DNA of 64,000 nt from Amoebidium appalachense (GCA_963693365.1 CAVNZM010000009.1:4588001-4652000), one strand, 5' to 3'. Shown: positions 1 through 8,286, counted from the stretch's first letter. A program made the numbers and translations. Notes: generated by a model not told the origin, from the letters alone.

Positions 1-363
1 GTGGCCGCGCTGCAGCAGAAGGAGATCCAGTTCAACAAGCTCAAGGACGACCACGAGACGCTGCTCGCGCGCTACGAGATGCTCCGCGTGCAGTACGTGC
101 GCGTGCGCGTGCAGAAGTGCACGCCGCGGCTGCCGGAGCTGGTGGCCGGGTTCCCGCATCCCATCAACAAGGACGCACGGGTCATCACGGACCTCTACGG
201 CGCCTACGTCACCGACCGCGAGTCACGCCGGGCGGCTGGCGAGGACGTCGAGACCTCGGACGACGACGACTACGTGGACCAGGAGACGCGCACGCGCATG
301 CAGGCGCGCAAGCGAAGGCTGGCGGAGATGTTGAACCAGGGCAAGGAGACGAAGGAGGGGTAA
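1..363 (+). CDS. C-terminal part of a coiled-coil protein (partial)
   Basis: The frame is open from the window edge to a TAA at 361-363, so this is probably the 3' end of a longer gene; the GTG at base 1 is not a credible start. The 120 visible residues begin with a heptad-like charged helix (LQQKEIQFNKLKDDHETLLA), then a short Pro/Val stretch, then an acidic patch (ETSDDDDYVD) and a basic helical tail. No known family is recognised. An AATAAA lies 26 bases after the stop. High GC and codon use match the neighbouring viral genes. A structural or scaffold role is possible but is not shown by the sequence. Confidence 0.6.
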   Translation: MAALQQKEIQFNKLKDDHETLLARYEMLRVQYVRVRVQKCTPRLPELVAGFPHPINKDARVITDLYGAYVTDRESRRAAGEDVETSDDDDYVDQETRTRMQARKRRLAEMLNQGKETKEG

Positions 364-388
364 GGGGGTGGGGACGGGGCAACCAGGC

Positions 389-394
389 AATAAA
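389..394 (+). terminator. AATAAA polyadenylation-type signal
   Basis: AATAAA follows the stop of the first gene by 25 bases and precedes the next start by 18. The same hexamer sits at other gene ends in this cluster. Confidence 0.45.
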
Positions 395-412
395 ATAGGG
401 GGCTGAAGCAAC

Positions 413-541
413 ATGAAGCTCCTGCCCGACCAATGGACGTTTGACTACAAGCTCAAGTACGCGCGACTGATTGCCACGTTCGTGCTGTTTGCGGCCATGC
501 TGCTGAACCTGCTGAACGAACTGAACGGGTACTTTATTTGA
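413..541 (+). CDS. Small single-pass membrane protein, 42 aa
   Basis: This ORF starts at the ATG at 413 and stops at TGA 539-541. It encodes a short polar N-terminus (MKLLPDQWTFDYKLKYAR) followed by one hydrophobic helix of about 18 residues (LIATFVLFAAMLLNLL) and a short polar tail. Small one-helix proteins are common in the membranes of NCLDV particles, but no specific family is recognised. It follows the first gene in the same direction and precedes a direct-repeat element. The small size makes it less certain than its neighbours. Clean codon use and the fit between two punctuation signals support it. Confidence 0.5.
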   Translation: MKLLPDQWTFDYKLKYARLIATFVLFAAMLLNLLNELNGYFI

Positions 542-559
542 GAAGTGAGACAATACGGA

Positions 560-628
560 CCAATCAAATCATCGGAATTTCTACACCCACGGGTGTCAAA
601 AATGGTTCAAGCCAATGGCTAAAAATTA
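560..628. repeat. Direct repeat copy 1 with palindromic core
   Basis: The element holds a CCAAT box, the block CGGAATTTCT, a perfect dyad ACACCCACGGGTGT at 583-596, CAAAAA and a second CCAAT about 50 bases further on. A second copy at 1427-1495 has the same spacing: 23 bases from the first CCAAT to the dyad in both. The dyad core is AC here and GT there, so the two dyads are reverse complements of each other. The two copies bracket the minus-strand gene at 651-1349. Confidence 0.8.
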
Positions 629-646
629 ACACGACCCCCCCCCGAA

Positions 647-660
647 CCCTCTAAAGAGGG
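647..660. terminator. Hairpin overlapping a stop codon
   Basis: CCCTCTAAAGAGGG is a perfect 6-bp stem with a 2-base centre and contains the TAG stop of the minus-strand gene at 651. It could be a 3'-end hairpin of the kind seen in some giant viruses. A function is not shown. Confidence 0.3.
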
Positions 661-1349
661 ATGTAGATCTGGTCACCGAATACCAACTCGAGTTCGGTCT
701 TCTGCACCAGGTCGCAGTGCATCTGCACCAGGCGGCGCAGCACATCATAGAGCTGGGTGTAGGTCAGGTGGGTAATCTTGGGCACCCCATGCAGGACGTT
801 TGCGGCCTTACACATGGCGGTGTACACGTTGATGTGCGAGCGGTACATGCCCTGATCGATGTCCACATTCATGTGCCACTTGATGAACGTGTTCCAGTAG
901 CTCGGGTCAAACCGGTGCTCGAACTCCTCGTGGCTGCGCCACAGCACTATGGCTGCGTCATGGAACACCTTGCGGGCCAGCTCTCTCCCGTAGTCGGTCT
1001 CCATGCAGCGAGCCGCAGGGATTGTTCCAGGGGGAAGGGACACGATGCGCTGGGGGTGGTCATCGTCGCACTCGTGCATTGCCAGGCGCTCGTTGGCGGA
1101 GTCCAGAAGCTCTGCCGTCTGCGTGTACCACTGCTCCATCTTCTCCAGGTTGTTGGACAGCTGCATGATGTGGGTCTCGTGCTCAAGGGCACGCGCGGTT
1201 GCCTCGGCCAGAGCGGCCTCGACCTGAGCACGGTTCTGGCGGTGCAGTACCTTGAAGGCCTGTTCGACCCGCCAGTAGTAGTAGCGCACTTCGTGTCCGA
1301 TGGCAGTCTGGACGGTCATGACGAGCAACTTGAAGGTCTTGGGGTTCAT
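651..1349 (-). CDS. MSV199/BRO-like DNA-binding family protein
   Basis: The 232-residue product begins MNPKTFKLLVMTVQTAIGHE, then EVRYYYWRVEQAF and a long helical coiled coil. That series (FK-LCM, T, G-EVR-YY--VE) is the pattern of the MSV199 domain found with BRO and T5orf172 proteins of insect, algal and giant viruses. The family is thought to bind DNA and spreads as a mobile gene set. The C-terminal 130 residues are not recognised. The frame stays open upstream to 1520, and VTEIF just before the chosen ATG also fits the family, so the N-terminus may be longer or truncated. That upstream stretch runs into a direct repeat, whose partner lies just past the stop. Confidence 0.6.
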   Translation of the reverse strand: MNPKTFKLLVMTVQTAIGHEVRYYYWRVEQAFKVLHRQNRAQVEAALAEATARALEHETHIMQLSNNLEKMEQWYTQTAELLDSANERLAMHECDDDHPQRIVSLPPGTIPAARCMETDYGRELARKVFHDAAIVLWRSHEEFEHRFDPSYWNTFIKWHMNVDIDQGMYRSHINVYTAMCKAANVLHGVPKITHLTYTQLYDVLRRLVQMHCDLVQKTELELVFGDQIYIPL

Positions 1350-1426
1350 GAAAATCTCCGTCACGGGTCGACCACGCCCCTGTGCCCTGAAATGGAGATA
1401 GACATTCGACGTTAAAAAGCTAACGC

Positions 1427-1495
1427 CCAATCGAATGACCGGAATTTCTACACCCGTGGGTGTCAAAAAACATTTCAGCCAATCATTAAAATTTA
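1427..1495. repeat. Direct repeat copy 2 with palindromic core
   Basis: This copy has the same layout as the repeat at 560-628, with a perfect dyad ACACCCGTGGGTGT at 1450-1463 and flanking CCAAT boxes. It lies upstream of the minus-strand MSV199-like gene, so it could serve as promoter DNA or mark a recombination border. Confidence 0.8.
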
Positions 1496-1529
1496 AAGAA
1501 CACATAAGGCGTTTTATCATGAAAAGGTT

Positions 1530-1811
1530 TCACCAGTCGAAAGCAACCCACCTCAAGGCGTCGATCTTGAAGTCAATACCTTCAATGACATGATCGTGGG
1601 TCTTCAGATGCTCGATGATAGCTACTTTCCCGGCTTTCTCGTTCTTGTAGTTGAACAGCAGCGCCTGCACACGGGCCCCGCTCAGCTCCTCGTTGATGGC
1701 CAGCTCGTCGATGTCGCCGTCCAGGTCCCAGAACTTGGCGAACTCGCCGAGCAGTGCAGCCTTGGGCCCCAGGGTAGAGGTCAGAGTAGATGAAGGTGGA
1801 GGGAGTGCCAT
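1530..1811 (-). CDS. Hypothetical protein, 93 aa, acidic
   Basis: The start is the ATG at 1811, because a TATAAAAG box lies 35 bases upstream of it on this strand and the longer open frame reads through that box. The 93-residue product has a Ser/Thr/Pro N-terminus, an acidic segment (DLDGDIDELAINEEL) and a mixed helical C-terminus ending WVAFDW. No signal peptide, membrane helix or known domain is visible. It is divergently arranged with the gene at 1942. The gap of about 130 bases between the starts must hold both promoters. Function is unknown. Confidence 0.6.
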   Translation of the reverse strand: MALPPPSSTLTSTLGPKAALLGEFAKFWDLDGDIDELAINEELSGARVQALLFNYKNEKAGKVAIIEHLKTHDHVIEGIDFKIDALRWVAFDW

Positions 1812-1845
1812 GTTGCAGACTGAGCTCCTGTGGGAGTGTGTTGGC

Positions 1846-1853
1846 CTTTTATA
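1846..1853 (-). promoter_or_regulatory. TATAAAAG box
   Basis: TATAAAAG reads on the minus strand, with its near edge 35 bases before the ATG at 1811. Comparable boxes sit at similar distances before the VLTF3-like gene and the minus-strand gene at 13,998. Confidence 0.55.
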
Positions 1854-1941
1854 CCTTCGCCAGGAAGCCCTTGAAGTGCAAAAACCAACAGCCGCAGCGT
1901 GCCAAGCCGAAAGCACCTCACATAATGCAAGCCCCTCGTAA

Positions 1942-2325
1942 ATGCCCGCACCGAACGGGTTGTGTCTCGACCGCAAGATGTGCAACTCCCGCCACTTCAA
2001 CGGCAACGTCACCCTCGCTATCCGTAAGGGCGCCCGCATCCTCAGCAACGGCACGCACCTCGCGAAGAGGGGCGTCCATGCCGTCCAGTACACCGTCAAG
2101 ACCGACATCACGCTGCTCCTCCCCGACCTCGGGCAGCCCAGCCCCGAGAAGCAGCTCCTGCTGGCGCTCTCGCAGCGCACGAAGCTGACGGCCGTGCAGC
2201 AGCGCCGCGCACGCACGCTGTGCCAGGCGTTCGGCGTGGACGGCTGGTACGTGCGGGGCAGCAAGGCCCAGGGCGGGCCCAAGGAGGCCCTGGTGCTGCT
2301 GAACCCCGGGCGGGTGCTTGAGTAA
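1942..2325 (+). CDS. Hypothetical protein, 127 aa
   Basis: The ATG at 1942 is preceded directly by TAA, giving TAAATG, a form also seen at other starts in this cluster. A second ATG at 1978 (MCNSRHFNGN) is an alternative. The product is basic with a hydrophobic middle (YTVKTDITLLLPDL) and a helical segment rich in Leu, Gln and Arg, ending GPKEALVLLNPGRVLE. It has no visible signal peptide or membrane helix. I do not recognise the family. It is first in a run of plus-strand genes that continues to 5,633. Confidence 0.55.
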   Translation: MPAPNGLCLDRKMCNSRHFNGNVTLAIRKGARILSNGTHLAKRGVHAVQYTVKTDITLLLPDLGQPSPEKQLLLALSQRTKLTAVQQRRARTLCQAFGVDGWYVRGSKAQGGPKEALVLLNPGRVLE

Positions 2326-2355
2326 AGTTGTAAATTGTTCCCCCTCCTGTAGAAC

Positions 2356-2565
2356 ATGCGCAAGCACGCCCGCACATCCCCACACGTGGGTCTGGCCGAC
2401 CACCTTTCCACTGCCCAACTGATCACGTACCTGCAGCTCAACGGCAGGGAGGTGACCGAGCAGACCCCGCGGCCGTCCATGGAGAAGATGTACGAGGAGA
2501 TTTTCCGGTCGCGCAGTGCCAAGGCGGCTGCGGTGGCCCCCGAGCAAAAAAAGAAGGCCAACTGA
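2356..2565 (+). CDS. Hypothetical protein, 69 aa, basic tail
   Basis: The 69-residue product begins MRKHARTSPHVGLADHLSTA and ends with the lysine tail EQKKKAN. It is predicted to be mostly helical and has no cysteines. The stop is eight bases before the next start at 2573, as in the other tightly packed genes here. No family is recognised. It could be a small nucleic-acid-binding or virion protein, but that rests only on its charge. Confidence 0.5.
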   Translation: MRKHARTSPHVGLADHLSTAQLITYLQLNGREVTEQTPRPSMEKMYEEIFRSRSAKAAAVAPEQKKKAN

Positions 2566-2572
2566 CAACACG

Positions 2573-3403
2573 ATGGACGCACCCAGCACGCGTGAGCGCA
2601 GGCCGCTACGGCCCATCACCGAGTACAAGCACCTGTTCAACAGCAGCGCCCGCAAGCGCGTCTTCAGCTACGACAAGCTCAAGGCCAGCCGCTGCAACCC
2701 ACACTACATGAAGGCCGTGCACAAGACCGACAGCTGCCCATTCGACCTGCGCAGGCGCAACGCTTACTTCCTTCTTAAAAACCCGCCAAAATTCTGTAGG
2801 CGGGACAAGCTGTACCGTGAGCCCTCGACGACGTGCACCACGCGGCCGTTTCCCAAACTGGAGTCGTTTAGCAGGGGGTACGTGGAGGTCATGCGGTTCG
2901 GACGGGCCAGTGACGTACGCAAGGCACCAAATGGCCCCACCTATACCTTTTACTATGCCGCCCCAGACACCACCGCCCTGTACCTGAACCTGGCCAACCC
3001 CCTGGTGGCCAAAACCAAGCTGGACGCGCTGGTGCAGCTAAACTGGAACTTCCACAACCGACTGACCAAAGAGTCCTTCCATCCGGGCGACCAGTACTTC
3101 GTGTCTCAGGTGCTCTCCAAAACGCAGAACAAGAAGCACTACGTGGCCGAGGTGGACAGACTCGTCGAGCTCATGCGCAGCGGCGCGCACTACAGCTCCA
3201 TTGTTGGAACGGGCTACTTCGACTTCTACGACTTCGACCTCATCAATGAGGCCCGGGCCCGTGGGTACGACTCCGTGGTGCTCCTAAGCGAGCCGTACAA
3301 CACCACGGAGAGCGCCACCGAGATCATCCACCTGGTCCCCCCACACACTTCCCTTGGCATGCTGGTAGAGCGCCCCCGCGAGATCCTCAAAAAGTCCAAA
3401 TAA
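2573..3403 (+). CDS. Protein with ADP-ribosyltransferase-like (ART-PolyVal-type) C-terminal half
   Basis: The 276-residue product starts at ATG 2573; the open frame upstream overlaps the previous gene in another frame. The first 110 residues are basic and rich in Arg/Lys. From about residue 125 the sequence reads TYTFYYAAPDTTALYLNLAN then PLV, later GYFDFYDFDLINEARARGYD, SVVLLSEP and TEIIHLVPP. The blocks YLNLANPLV and ARGYDSVVL followed by a -EIIHLVP strand resemble ART-fold domains of phage and viral polyvalent proteins (YLN-NPL, GYDGV, EYIVFDP). If the assignment is right, the enzyme would transfer ADP-ribose from NAD to a protein or nucleic acid. The match is by eye and catalytic residues cannot be assigned securely. 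Confidence 0.4.
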   Translation: MDAPSTRERRPLRPITEYKHLFNSSARKRVFSYDKLKASRCNPHYMKAVHKTDSCPFDLRRRNAYFLLKNPPKFCRRDKLYREPSTTCTTRPFPKLESFSRGYVEVMRFGRASDVRKAPNGPTYTFYYAAPDTTALYLNLANPLVAKTKLDALVQLNWNFHNRLTKESFHPGDQYFVSQVLSKTQNKKHYVAEVDRLVELMRSGAHYSSIVGTGYFDFYDFDLINEARARGYDSVVLLSEPYNTTESATEIIHLVPPHTSLGMLVERPREILKKSK

Positions 3404-3438
3404 ACCACCACCCCACAAAATGTGTGCCACACTCAACC

Positions 3439-4191
3439 ATGCAGAGCGTGAAGTCCTTCCTCCTGCACAACGCACCCACCTTCATCGCCGAGTTCTGCGG
3501 CACCGCCCTGCTCACCTTCACCGCCATCGGCATCGCCATGGCCACGGGTGAAACCTCACACGGTGCATCATCGGCCGCTGACGTCCTTGCTGTGGCCGCC
3601 GGGTTCGGGGGTGTTGTTGGGGGGCTGGTGGCCGTGCTGGGCCCCGTGTCGGGTGCCCACGTCAACCCGGCGGTGACTCTGGGCATGGTTGCCGCCGGTT
3701 GGCTGGACCCCGTGCTTCTCCCGCTCTACTTCACCGCCCAGTTTACCGGAGGTATCGTGGGCACGGCGTTGCTGCGGGCCGGCATGCCTCCCGCCCTCCA
3801 CGGCTCGTTCGGAACAAACGGGCTTGTCGGCGGGACCACCCAGGCCGAGGCCCTGGCCATGGAGTTGCTCGCCACGGCGTTCTTGGTGTTTACGGTGTCG
3901 CTGGCATGCAAGCATCCCAAGCTTGAGGACGTCGCGCCCGTCATTTCCCCTCTCGCCATCGGGTCTGTGGTGTTTCTCATGCACATGCTGTTGGTCACTG
4001 TCACCGGCTGCTCCATCAACCCCGCAAGAAGCCTTGCGGCGGCCACGTTTGGCGACAGCCACGACCTCAAGCACCTGTGGATCTTCTTCCTGGGGCCCCT
4101 GCTGGGCGGCGTGGCTGGTGCCCTGGCCGCCCGCGCGCTGCTTTGGCTGCAGGCCCGGCGTGCACAAATTAATGGGGAGGATGGTAACTGA
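3439..4191 (+). CDS. Aquaporin (MIP family water channel)
   Basis: The 250-residue protein has six hydrophobic helices and two half-helix loops carrying the signature triplets: HVNPAVTL (NPA at residues 76-78) and SINPARSL (NPA at 194-196). Conserved acidic residues lie in helix 1 (FIAEFCGT) and helix 4 (AMELLATAF). The residue after the second NPAR is Ser, not the Asp usual in glycerol facilitators, so a water channel is more likely. The start is the ATG at 3439; upstream in-frame codons are not ATG. The stop shares its last base with the start of the next gene (TGATG). Aquaporins are rare in viruses; chloroviruses of green algae have one. Its role here, such as altering host osmotic balance, is inferred. 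Confidence 0.93.
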   Translation: MQSVKSFLLHNAPTFIAEFCGTALLTFTAIGIAMATGETSHGASSAADVLAVAAGFGGVVGGLVAVLGPVSGAHVNPAVTLGMVAAGWLDPVLLPLYFTAQFTGGIVGTALLRAGMPPALHGSFGTNGLVGGTTQAEALAMELLATAFLVFTVSLACKHPKLEDVAPVISPLAIGSVVFLMHMLLVTVTGCSINPARSLAAATFGDSHDLKHLWIFFLGPLLGGVAGALAARALLWLQARRAQINGEDGN

Positions 4192-5633
4192 TGGCCAACA
4201 TCACCTGGGGAAAGGACGACATCGAGCGTCTCAAGGAGAACCCGGACTACCCGTGGAAGTTCGTGCGCTGGGACGAGTACCGAAAGCAACTGTGGGACTG
4301 GCAGTTCGGCAACGAGTGGGCGCACCACGGTGGGCGCATGCCCTCGCTCAAGCTCCAGTTCCCCCTGCCACACCCTGCGTTCCCGAAATACAAGGCCGTC
4401 TCTTTTGTGTCGTGGGCCTCGTGTGCGACCGCAGAGGACCCCGCCGGCTGCAGGCGAAACCACGGCGACCCCGAGTACAACCCCGTCGACTCGGACCTGG
4501 TGTGTCTGATCTACGACGACCCGCGATTCTGCTACACCCCCAGCCTGGCAGACATCCAGGAGGACGCACAGGCCGTTGGGTGCCCGGCCAGCACCCGCCA
4601 GAACGCCACCCGGCTCAAGGTGCTCACGTGCCCGGCCGACTACGTGGCGCTCAGCGACCAACCGGCCTTCCCCACGTACAACCCCGGCGACAAGATGTGC
4701 GCCCCTTCGGCCTCCAGGAAGAACCAGGACTGGAAGTGGGACGACTACCAGAAGTACTGGAACCCGGACTACTGGCTGCGCGCCCCGCACCGCCACCTTG
4801 TGTCCCTGCAGCAGTCCAAGCTGCGAGTCCAGTACCGCGGCGAGCTGGCCAAGGGAAACGACCACACCATGCGGCCCGTGAGCCTCCTGCGCATGCACGA
4901 CCGCTACCTGCTGTACAAGTTTGACTACAAGCGAGAGCAGAACTGGGACACCGCTAGGCCGCTGCGGCTGCGCGACCTCCTCGAGTTTTCGCGCGGGCGG
5001 GACGATTCGGTGGTTCCGCTGCACGACCAGGCTCGCATGGACAAGAACTACCTTTTCCCGGCAACACAGGACAGCGCTGTGAATGCATATGCCGAGTTCT
5101 TTTGCAAGACCGAGGCCGGGGTCAATGATCCCACGTGCGGGTGCTTTGCGCCGCTGCCGGCGGGAATGGACCACGCCACACTCAAGAAGAAGTTCGGCTG
5201 GAGCGTGCAGTGCCACCACGCCGTGTGCAAGGTGCAGGGCTACAAGACGCGCGACATGGAGAACGAGGAGTGCACGGCGCTCAACGTGCAGATCTGCAAC
5301 CAGGCCATGGAGGTCACGGAGAACACTGACGCCAAGATCCAGGCCACGCAGGTACAGCAGTGCCTCATGCAGATCGGCAAGGAGGAGTCGGGTGCCACCA
5401 CCACCAACACCAACCCCGACAACAAGCCCTCAGAGCCCGGGGCTCCGGCCGTACCCGGTGTGCCTGGGGAGGCTGGAAAGGACTCGCAGAACCCGCCTGC
5501 GCCGCCTGTGCCGACACAGCCTGCCCCAACACCACTGGGGTCGGCAAGCGCCTGGGCGCACGCGAACGCCGCGGCGTACTGGGGCCTGGTGATCGCGGTG
5601 GCGCTCGTGCTGCTGCTGCTGGGAGCTGGTTGA
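4191..5633 (+). CDS. Cys-rich membrane protein with C-terminal anchor
   Basis: The 480-residue product has a large ectodomain with many Trp, Tyr and paired Cys residues, a Pro/Gly/Ala linker (about residues 400-455) and one C-terminal hydrophobic helix (WGLVIAVALVLLLLG). The segment at about 300-370 (DPTCGCF, then ECTALNVQICNQAMEV) resembles the cysteine blocks of NCLDV virion membrane proteins related to poxvirus L1/F9 or A16/G9. Those are known to depend on virus-encoded disulfide formation, and a thiol oxidase gene is present at 15,054. The N-terminus is not the MG form expected for myristoylation. It overlaps the aquaporin stop by one base. The membrane topology is well supported; the family link is tentative. 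Confidence 0.6.
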   Translation: MANITWGKDDIERLKENPDYPWKFVRWDEYRKQLWDWQFGNEWAHHGGRMPSLKLQFPLPHPAFPKYKAVSFVSWASCATAEDPAGCRRNHGDPEYNPVDSDLVCLIYDDPRFCYTPSLADIQEDAQAVGCPASTRQNATRLKVLTCPADYVALSDQPAFPTYNPGDKMCAPSASRKNQDWKWDDYQKYWNPDYWLRAPHRHLVSLQQSKLRVQYRGELAKGNDHTMRPVSLLRMHDRYLLYKFDYKREQNWDTARPLRLRDLLEFSRGRDDSVVPLHDQARMDKNYLFPATQDSAVNAYAEFFCKTEAGVNDPTCGCFAPLPAGMDHATLKKKFGWSVQCHHAVCKVQGYKTRDMENEECTALNVQICNQAMEVTENTDAKIQATQVQQCLMQIGKEESGATTTNTNPDNKPSEPGAPAVPGVPGEAGKDSQNPPAPPVPTQPAPTPLGSASAWAHANAAAYWGLVIAVALVLLLLGAG

Positions 5634-5636
5634 TCC

Positions 5637-5642
5637 AATAAA
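5637..5642 (+). terminator. AATAAA signal
   Basis: AATAAA begins four bases after the TGA of the Cys-rich membrane protein and 17 bases before the next start. Confidence 0.45.
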
Positions 5643-5658
5643 ATGGTGAGACTCACTA

Positions 5659-8286
5659 ATGGCCACGCGGGGTTCAGACAGCGACGGGCGGCGTGCGTCG
5701 CGCACGCCCGGCATGCCCCCGTACTCCGGGTCCCGGGCCAAGATCTACGCCGAGATGAAGGCCTTTGTGGAAGGGGGAGAGCAGGGAAATGCGCAGAGAC
5801 AGCAGAACAAGCAGGGCGTGGGGGGTGCAGTTCGGCAGGCGCAGACGCGGACCGTGAGGGAGGGTTCCACGTCGGGCAGCCGTGAGCATGGGGCAGACGG
5901 GGGTAACGTGCAGGCGGGGATGGGTGGATACAGCCGAGATGCGGGCGGTAGAGTGGAGGACGAGTATGTGCTCCTGAGCAATTCAATGGCCGCACCCGAT
6001 TCCAAGGTGACCACACAGCTTGCACAGCGCGTGCACGGCGTTCGGGGGGTGCAAGTAGAGTCAGTGACCGTGCACGGGAGCACGGAGGAGGGTTTTGTTG
6101 TGACGGCGAAGAACAACACTGTCAGTTGTGTGGTGCGAGATGCACCCACACTTCTTACCAATCCCGATCCACCTTTTCGTGATATTACTGTCAGCGTGAA
6201 TATCCCCGAAGGTCGTTACACGGCTGCATATCTCATTGACACGATGATCAAACGTTTCAATTTTGGGATTCAGGCGACGTATCTGTCATCTAATCATATT
6301 CTGGAGAGTTTTGGTTTAAGACCACCAATTTACGACCGAACATCAACCATTGGGTTTCTCAATCATAACCTGAGCCCAACCGAGCTTGACCCTACAGACT
6401 CTACGTATCAAGATCTTCATATCAATGGGACGGCTGTTCCACGCATTATACAATGGAACAGATATCCAATCAGTCTTGTGCCCATGCAGAGTTGGCCTGT
6501 TTTGAAGACTCTTGATACATACAAGAAAAAGATAGAATTTATTCAACCACCGAGGCAAACACCAGATGGACCTTTAATCATACATGAAGGCTGGTTCGGC
6601 AATATGGGAATGGCTGGCTTCGGGTCAGGCGCACATATTAAACCGGATCTGCCGGCTGGTACACTAAGCGATAGGGCCTGTTTTTATACACCAGAAGACT
6701 TCCAAGACACCAAAGACTGTGCGAGTTACACGAGACTTAGAGTTCACGCGACCACAACCTTCCCCTCAAGCCGCCCTCTGGAATCAATGCCTATTGAGCT
6801 GCTTGAGTGGTTCCAAGCTGGTGGGCATGACCCGTATTCTTCACTAAAGCCACGAGAGGCTAATTCAATAGTCGTCATCGATGACCGCATGTTGGCCAGC
6901 AGGACAGTCGTTGCCAGAATACACAGGGGGCTTCTTTTTGCGCAACCTCTGTACGGCGAAACAGATCGGATCTCTGACATAAACTATACAATTGAACACG
7001 TGCTTTTGGAGAGTATACTATATCGGTTCAATTGGAAATTTCGTGGCGGGAATGAAGTTTCCGAACGACAAACTATATACAGGGTTCAGCATGGTACAGA
7101 CCAATACTACTACACTTCAAATGAGTTTGGATCGCTTGTTACTGTTGATGTGTCAAAATACACAGTCCACACATTCGAAGTCAGTTTATCACCATATAAT
7201 CCACATGTCGATAACAGGATAGAACCATCCGAGGTCAAACACGACTATCTAATGCCTTTCTATTTAGAAGTGAAATCCCCATTGGAACTTGCACATGTGT
7301 GCCGAGAAAAAAAGATCAGTTACCCAGAACCAATAGTCTATGATGCAAGGTTACAAAGCGAAATGGCGGAATACCCCTACGGCCCAGTCCCCATTATGAA
7401 GCCTTGGATGGACAACTACGGGCCAGAATATTTTGCGCTGATGTACATTCTCACAGAGGAAAACCCAGTGCCTAACACGCCTAATCCTATGGACGCAGTG
7501 GTGGAAGATTTAAGGGCGGTATACATGAGAATCGGTCATCAACCCTTAGGTGACGACGATAAGTTGAATACCTACACTATATTCGTCCGCCCTAACTGGG
7601 AAAATGCCCTGCTCTGGACTGACGATTCGTTGCGTCTTCGCCACCTGTGTTATATGTCACCGGAGTATTTCAGAACACCAATCCGTGTAGAATTCACCGG
7701 CCCCCTCTGCCGTGCCCTTGGGATATCAGAGCCCACAAAAAAAGTTCTATCATGTCGTATCTATGAATCATTCAATGACGTCGACTTTGATACCCCTTTA
7801 CCCCCGAAGATGGTTACGGCTAAAATGGATTGGGCGAGCATTAGGCGGAGCTACTTCGAAAACAGCGCCCTGGACAGGGTGGGCATCTTGCAGTTTCGTC
7901 CGCCCAGAAGGTATTACTACACGGACGGCAGCGCCTTAATGGTTCCGTGTCCCCGGCCAGCCCCTGCGACCATGCTTTTCTATGTCAAGATCGATGACGT
8001 CTTCGGCAGGGGCGTCAGTTGGTGCCGGCCCGCCCTCCAGTCGGACCCATCCACTGCCGAAACCATGCCCACCGACCCCAACGACTACGCCGGCCGCTCC
8101 CGCCCGGGCCTGACGTACGTGCTGGTGCGTGACGGCCACACGGTGCGCGCGGACCTCCTGAGCTCGCACGGGCAGATGTGGCTCATGCACCGCACCGCGG
8201 CCACGTCCGTGTCAGTCGAGGTGCGTGATTTGGAAGACAACCTCGTGGTCGGTCGGTACACGGTGCTGTTGCGACTCGTCAAGTAG
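5659..8286 (+). CDS. Large putative virion protein, 875 aa, compositional mosaic
   Basis: This is the longest ORF of the viral part. Residues 1-110 are a polar, disordered Gly/Arg/Gln region. From about residue 165 the sequence becomes beta-rich, with ITVSVNIPEGRYTAAYLIDT followed by MIKRFN. That form (IPEG-YTA--LID) is common in structural proteins of dsDNA viruses, where an ordered strand precedes a helix. No enzyme motif is seen. The DNA composition changes inside the gene: about 6,100-7,700 uses AT-rich codons, while both ends use the GC-rich codons of the neighbours. The start at 5659 follows a TAATGG context; an ATG at 5643 is in another frame. Homology search with the middle segment would be decisive. 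Confidence 0.65.
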   Translation: MATRGSDSDGRRASRTPGMPPYSGSRAKIYAEMKAFVEGGEQGNAQRQQNKQGVGGAVRQAQTRTVREGSTSGSREHGADGGNVQAGMGGYSRDAGGRVEDEYVLLSNSMAAPDSKVTTQLAQRVHGVRGVQVESVTVHGSTEEGFVVTAKNNTVSCVVRDAPTLLTNPDPPFRDITVSVNIPEGRYTAAYLIDTMIKRFNFGIQATYLSSNHILESFGLRPPIYDRTSTIGFLNHNLSPTELDPTDSTYQDLHINGTAVPRIIQWNRYPISLVPMQSWPVLKTLDTYKKKIEFIQPPRQTPDGPLIIHEGWFGNMGMAGFGSGAHIKPDLPAGTLSDRACFYTPEDFQDTKDCASYTRLRVHATTTFPSSRPLESMPIELLEWFQAGGHDPYSSLKPREANSIVVIDDRMLASRTVVARIHRGLLFAQPLYGETDRISDINYTIEHVLLESILYRFNWKFRGGNEVSERQTIYRVQHGTDQYYYTSNEFGSLVTVDVSKYTVHTFEVSLSPYNPHVDNRIEPSEVKHDYLMPFYLEVKSPLELAHVCREKKISYPEPIVYDARLQSEMAEYPYGPVPIMKPWMDNYGPEYFALMYILTEENPVPNTPNPMDAVVEDLRAVYMRIGHQPLGDDDKLNTYTIFVRPNWENALLWTDDSLRLRHLCYMSPEYFRTPIRVEFTGPLCRALGISEPTKKVLSCRIYESFNDVDFDTPLPPKMVTAKMDWASIRRSYFENSALDRVGILQFRPPRRYYYTDGSALMVPCPRPAPATMLFYVKIDDVFGRGVSWCRPALQSDPSTAETMPTDPNDYAGRSRPGLTYVLVRDGHTVRADLLSSHGQMWLMHRTAATSVSVEVRDLEDNLVVGRYTVLLRLVK

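Noticed and set aside
3726-5219. 497-residue minus-strand ORF opposite the aquaporin and membrane-protein genes
   Set aside because: It is the antisense shadow of two clear genes in GC-rich DNA; its composition is Val/Arg/His-rich without any motif.
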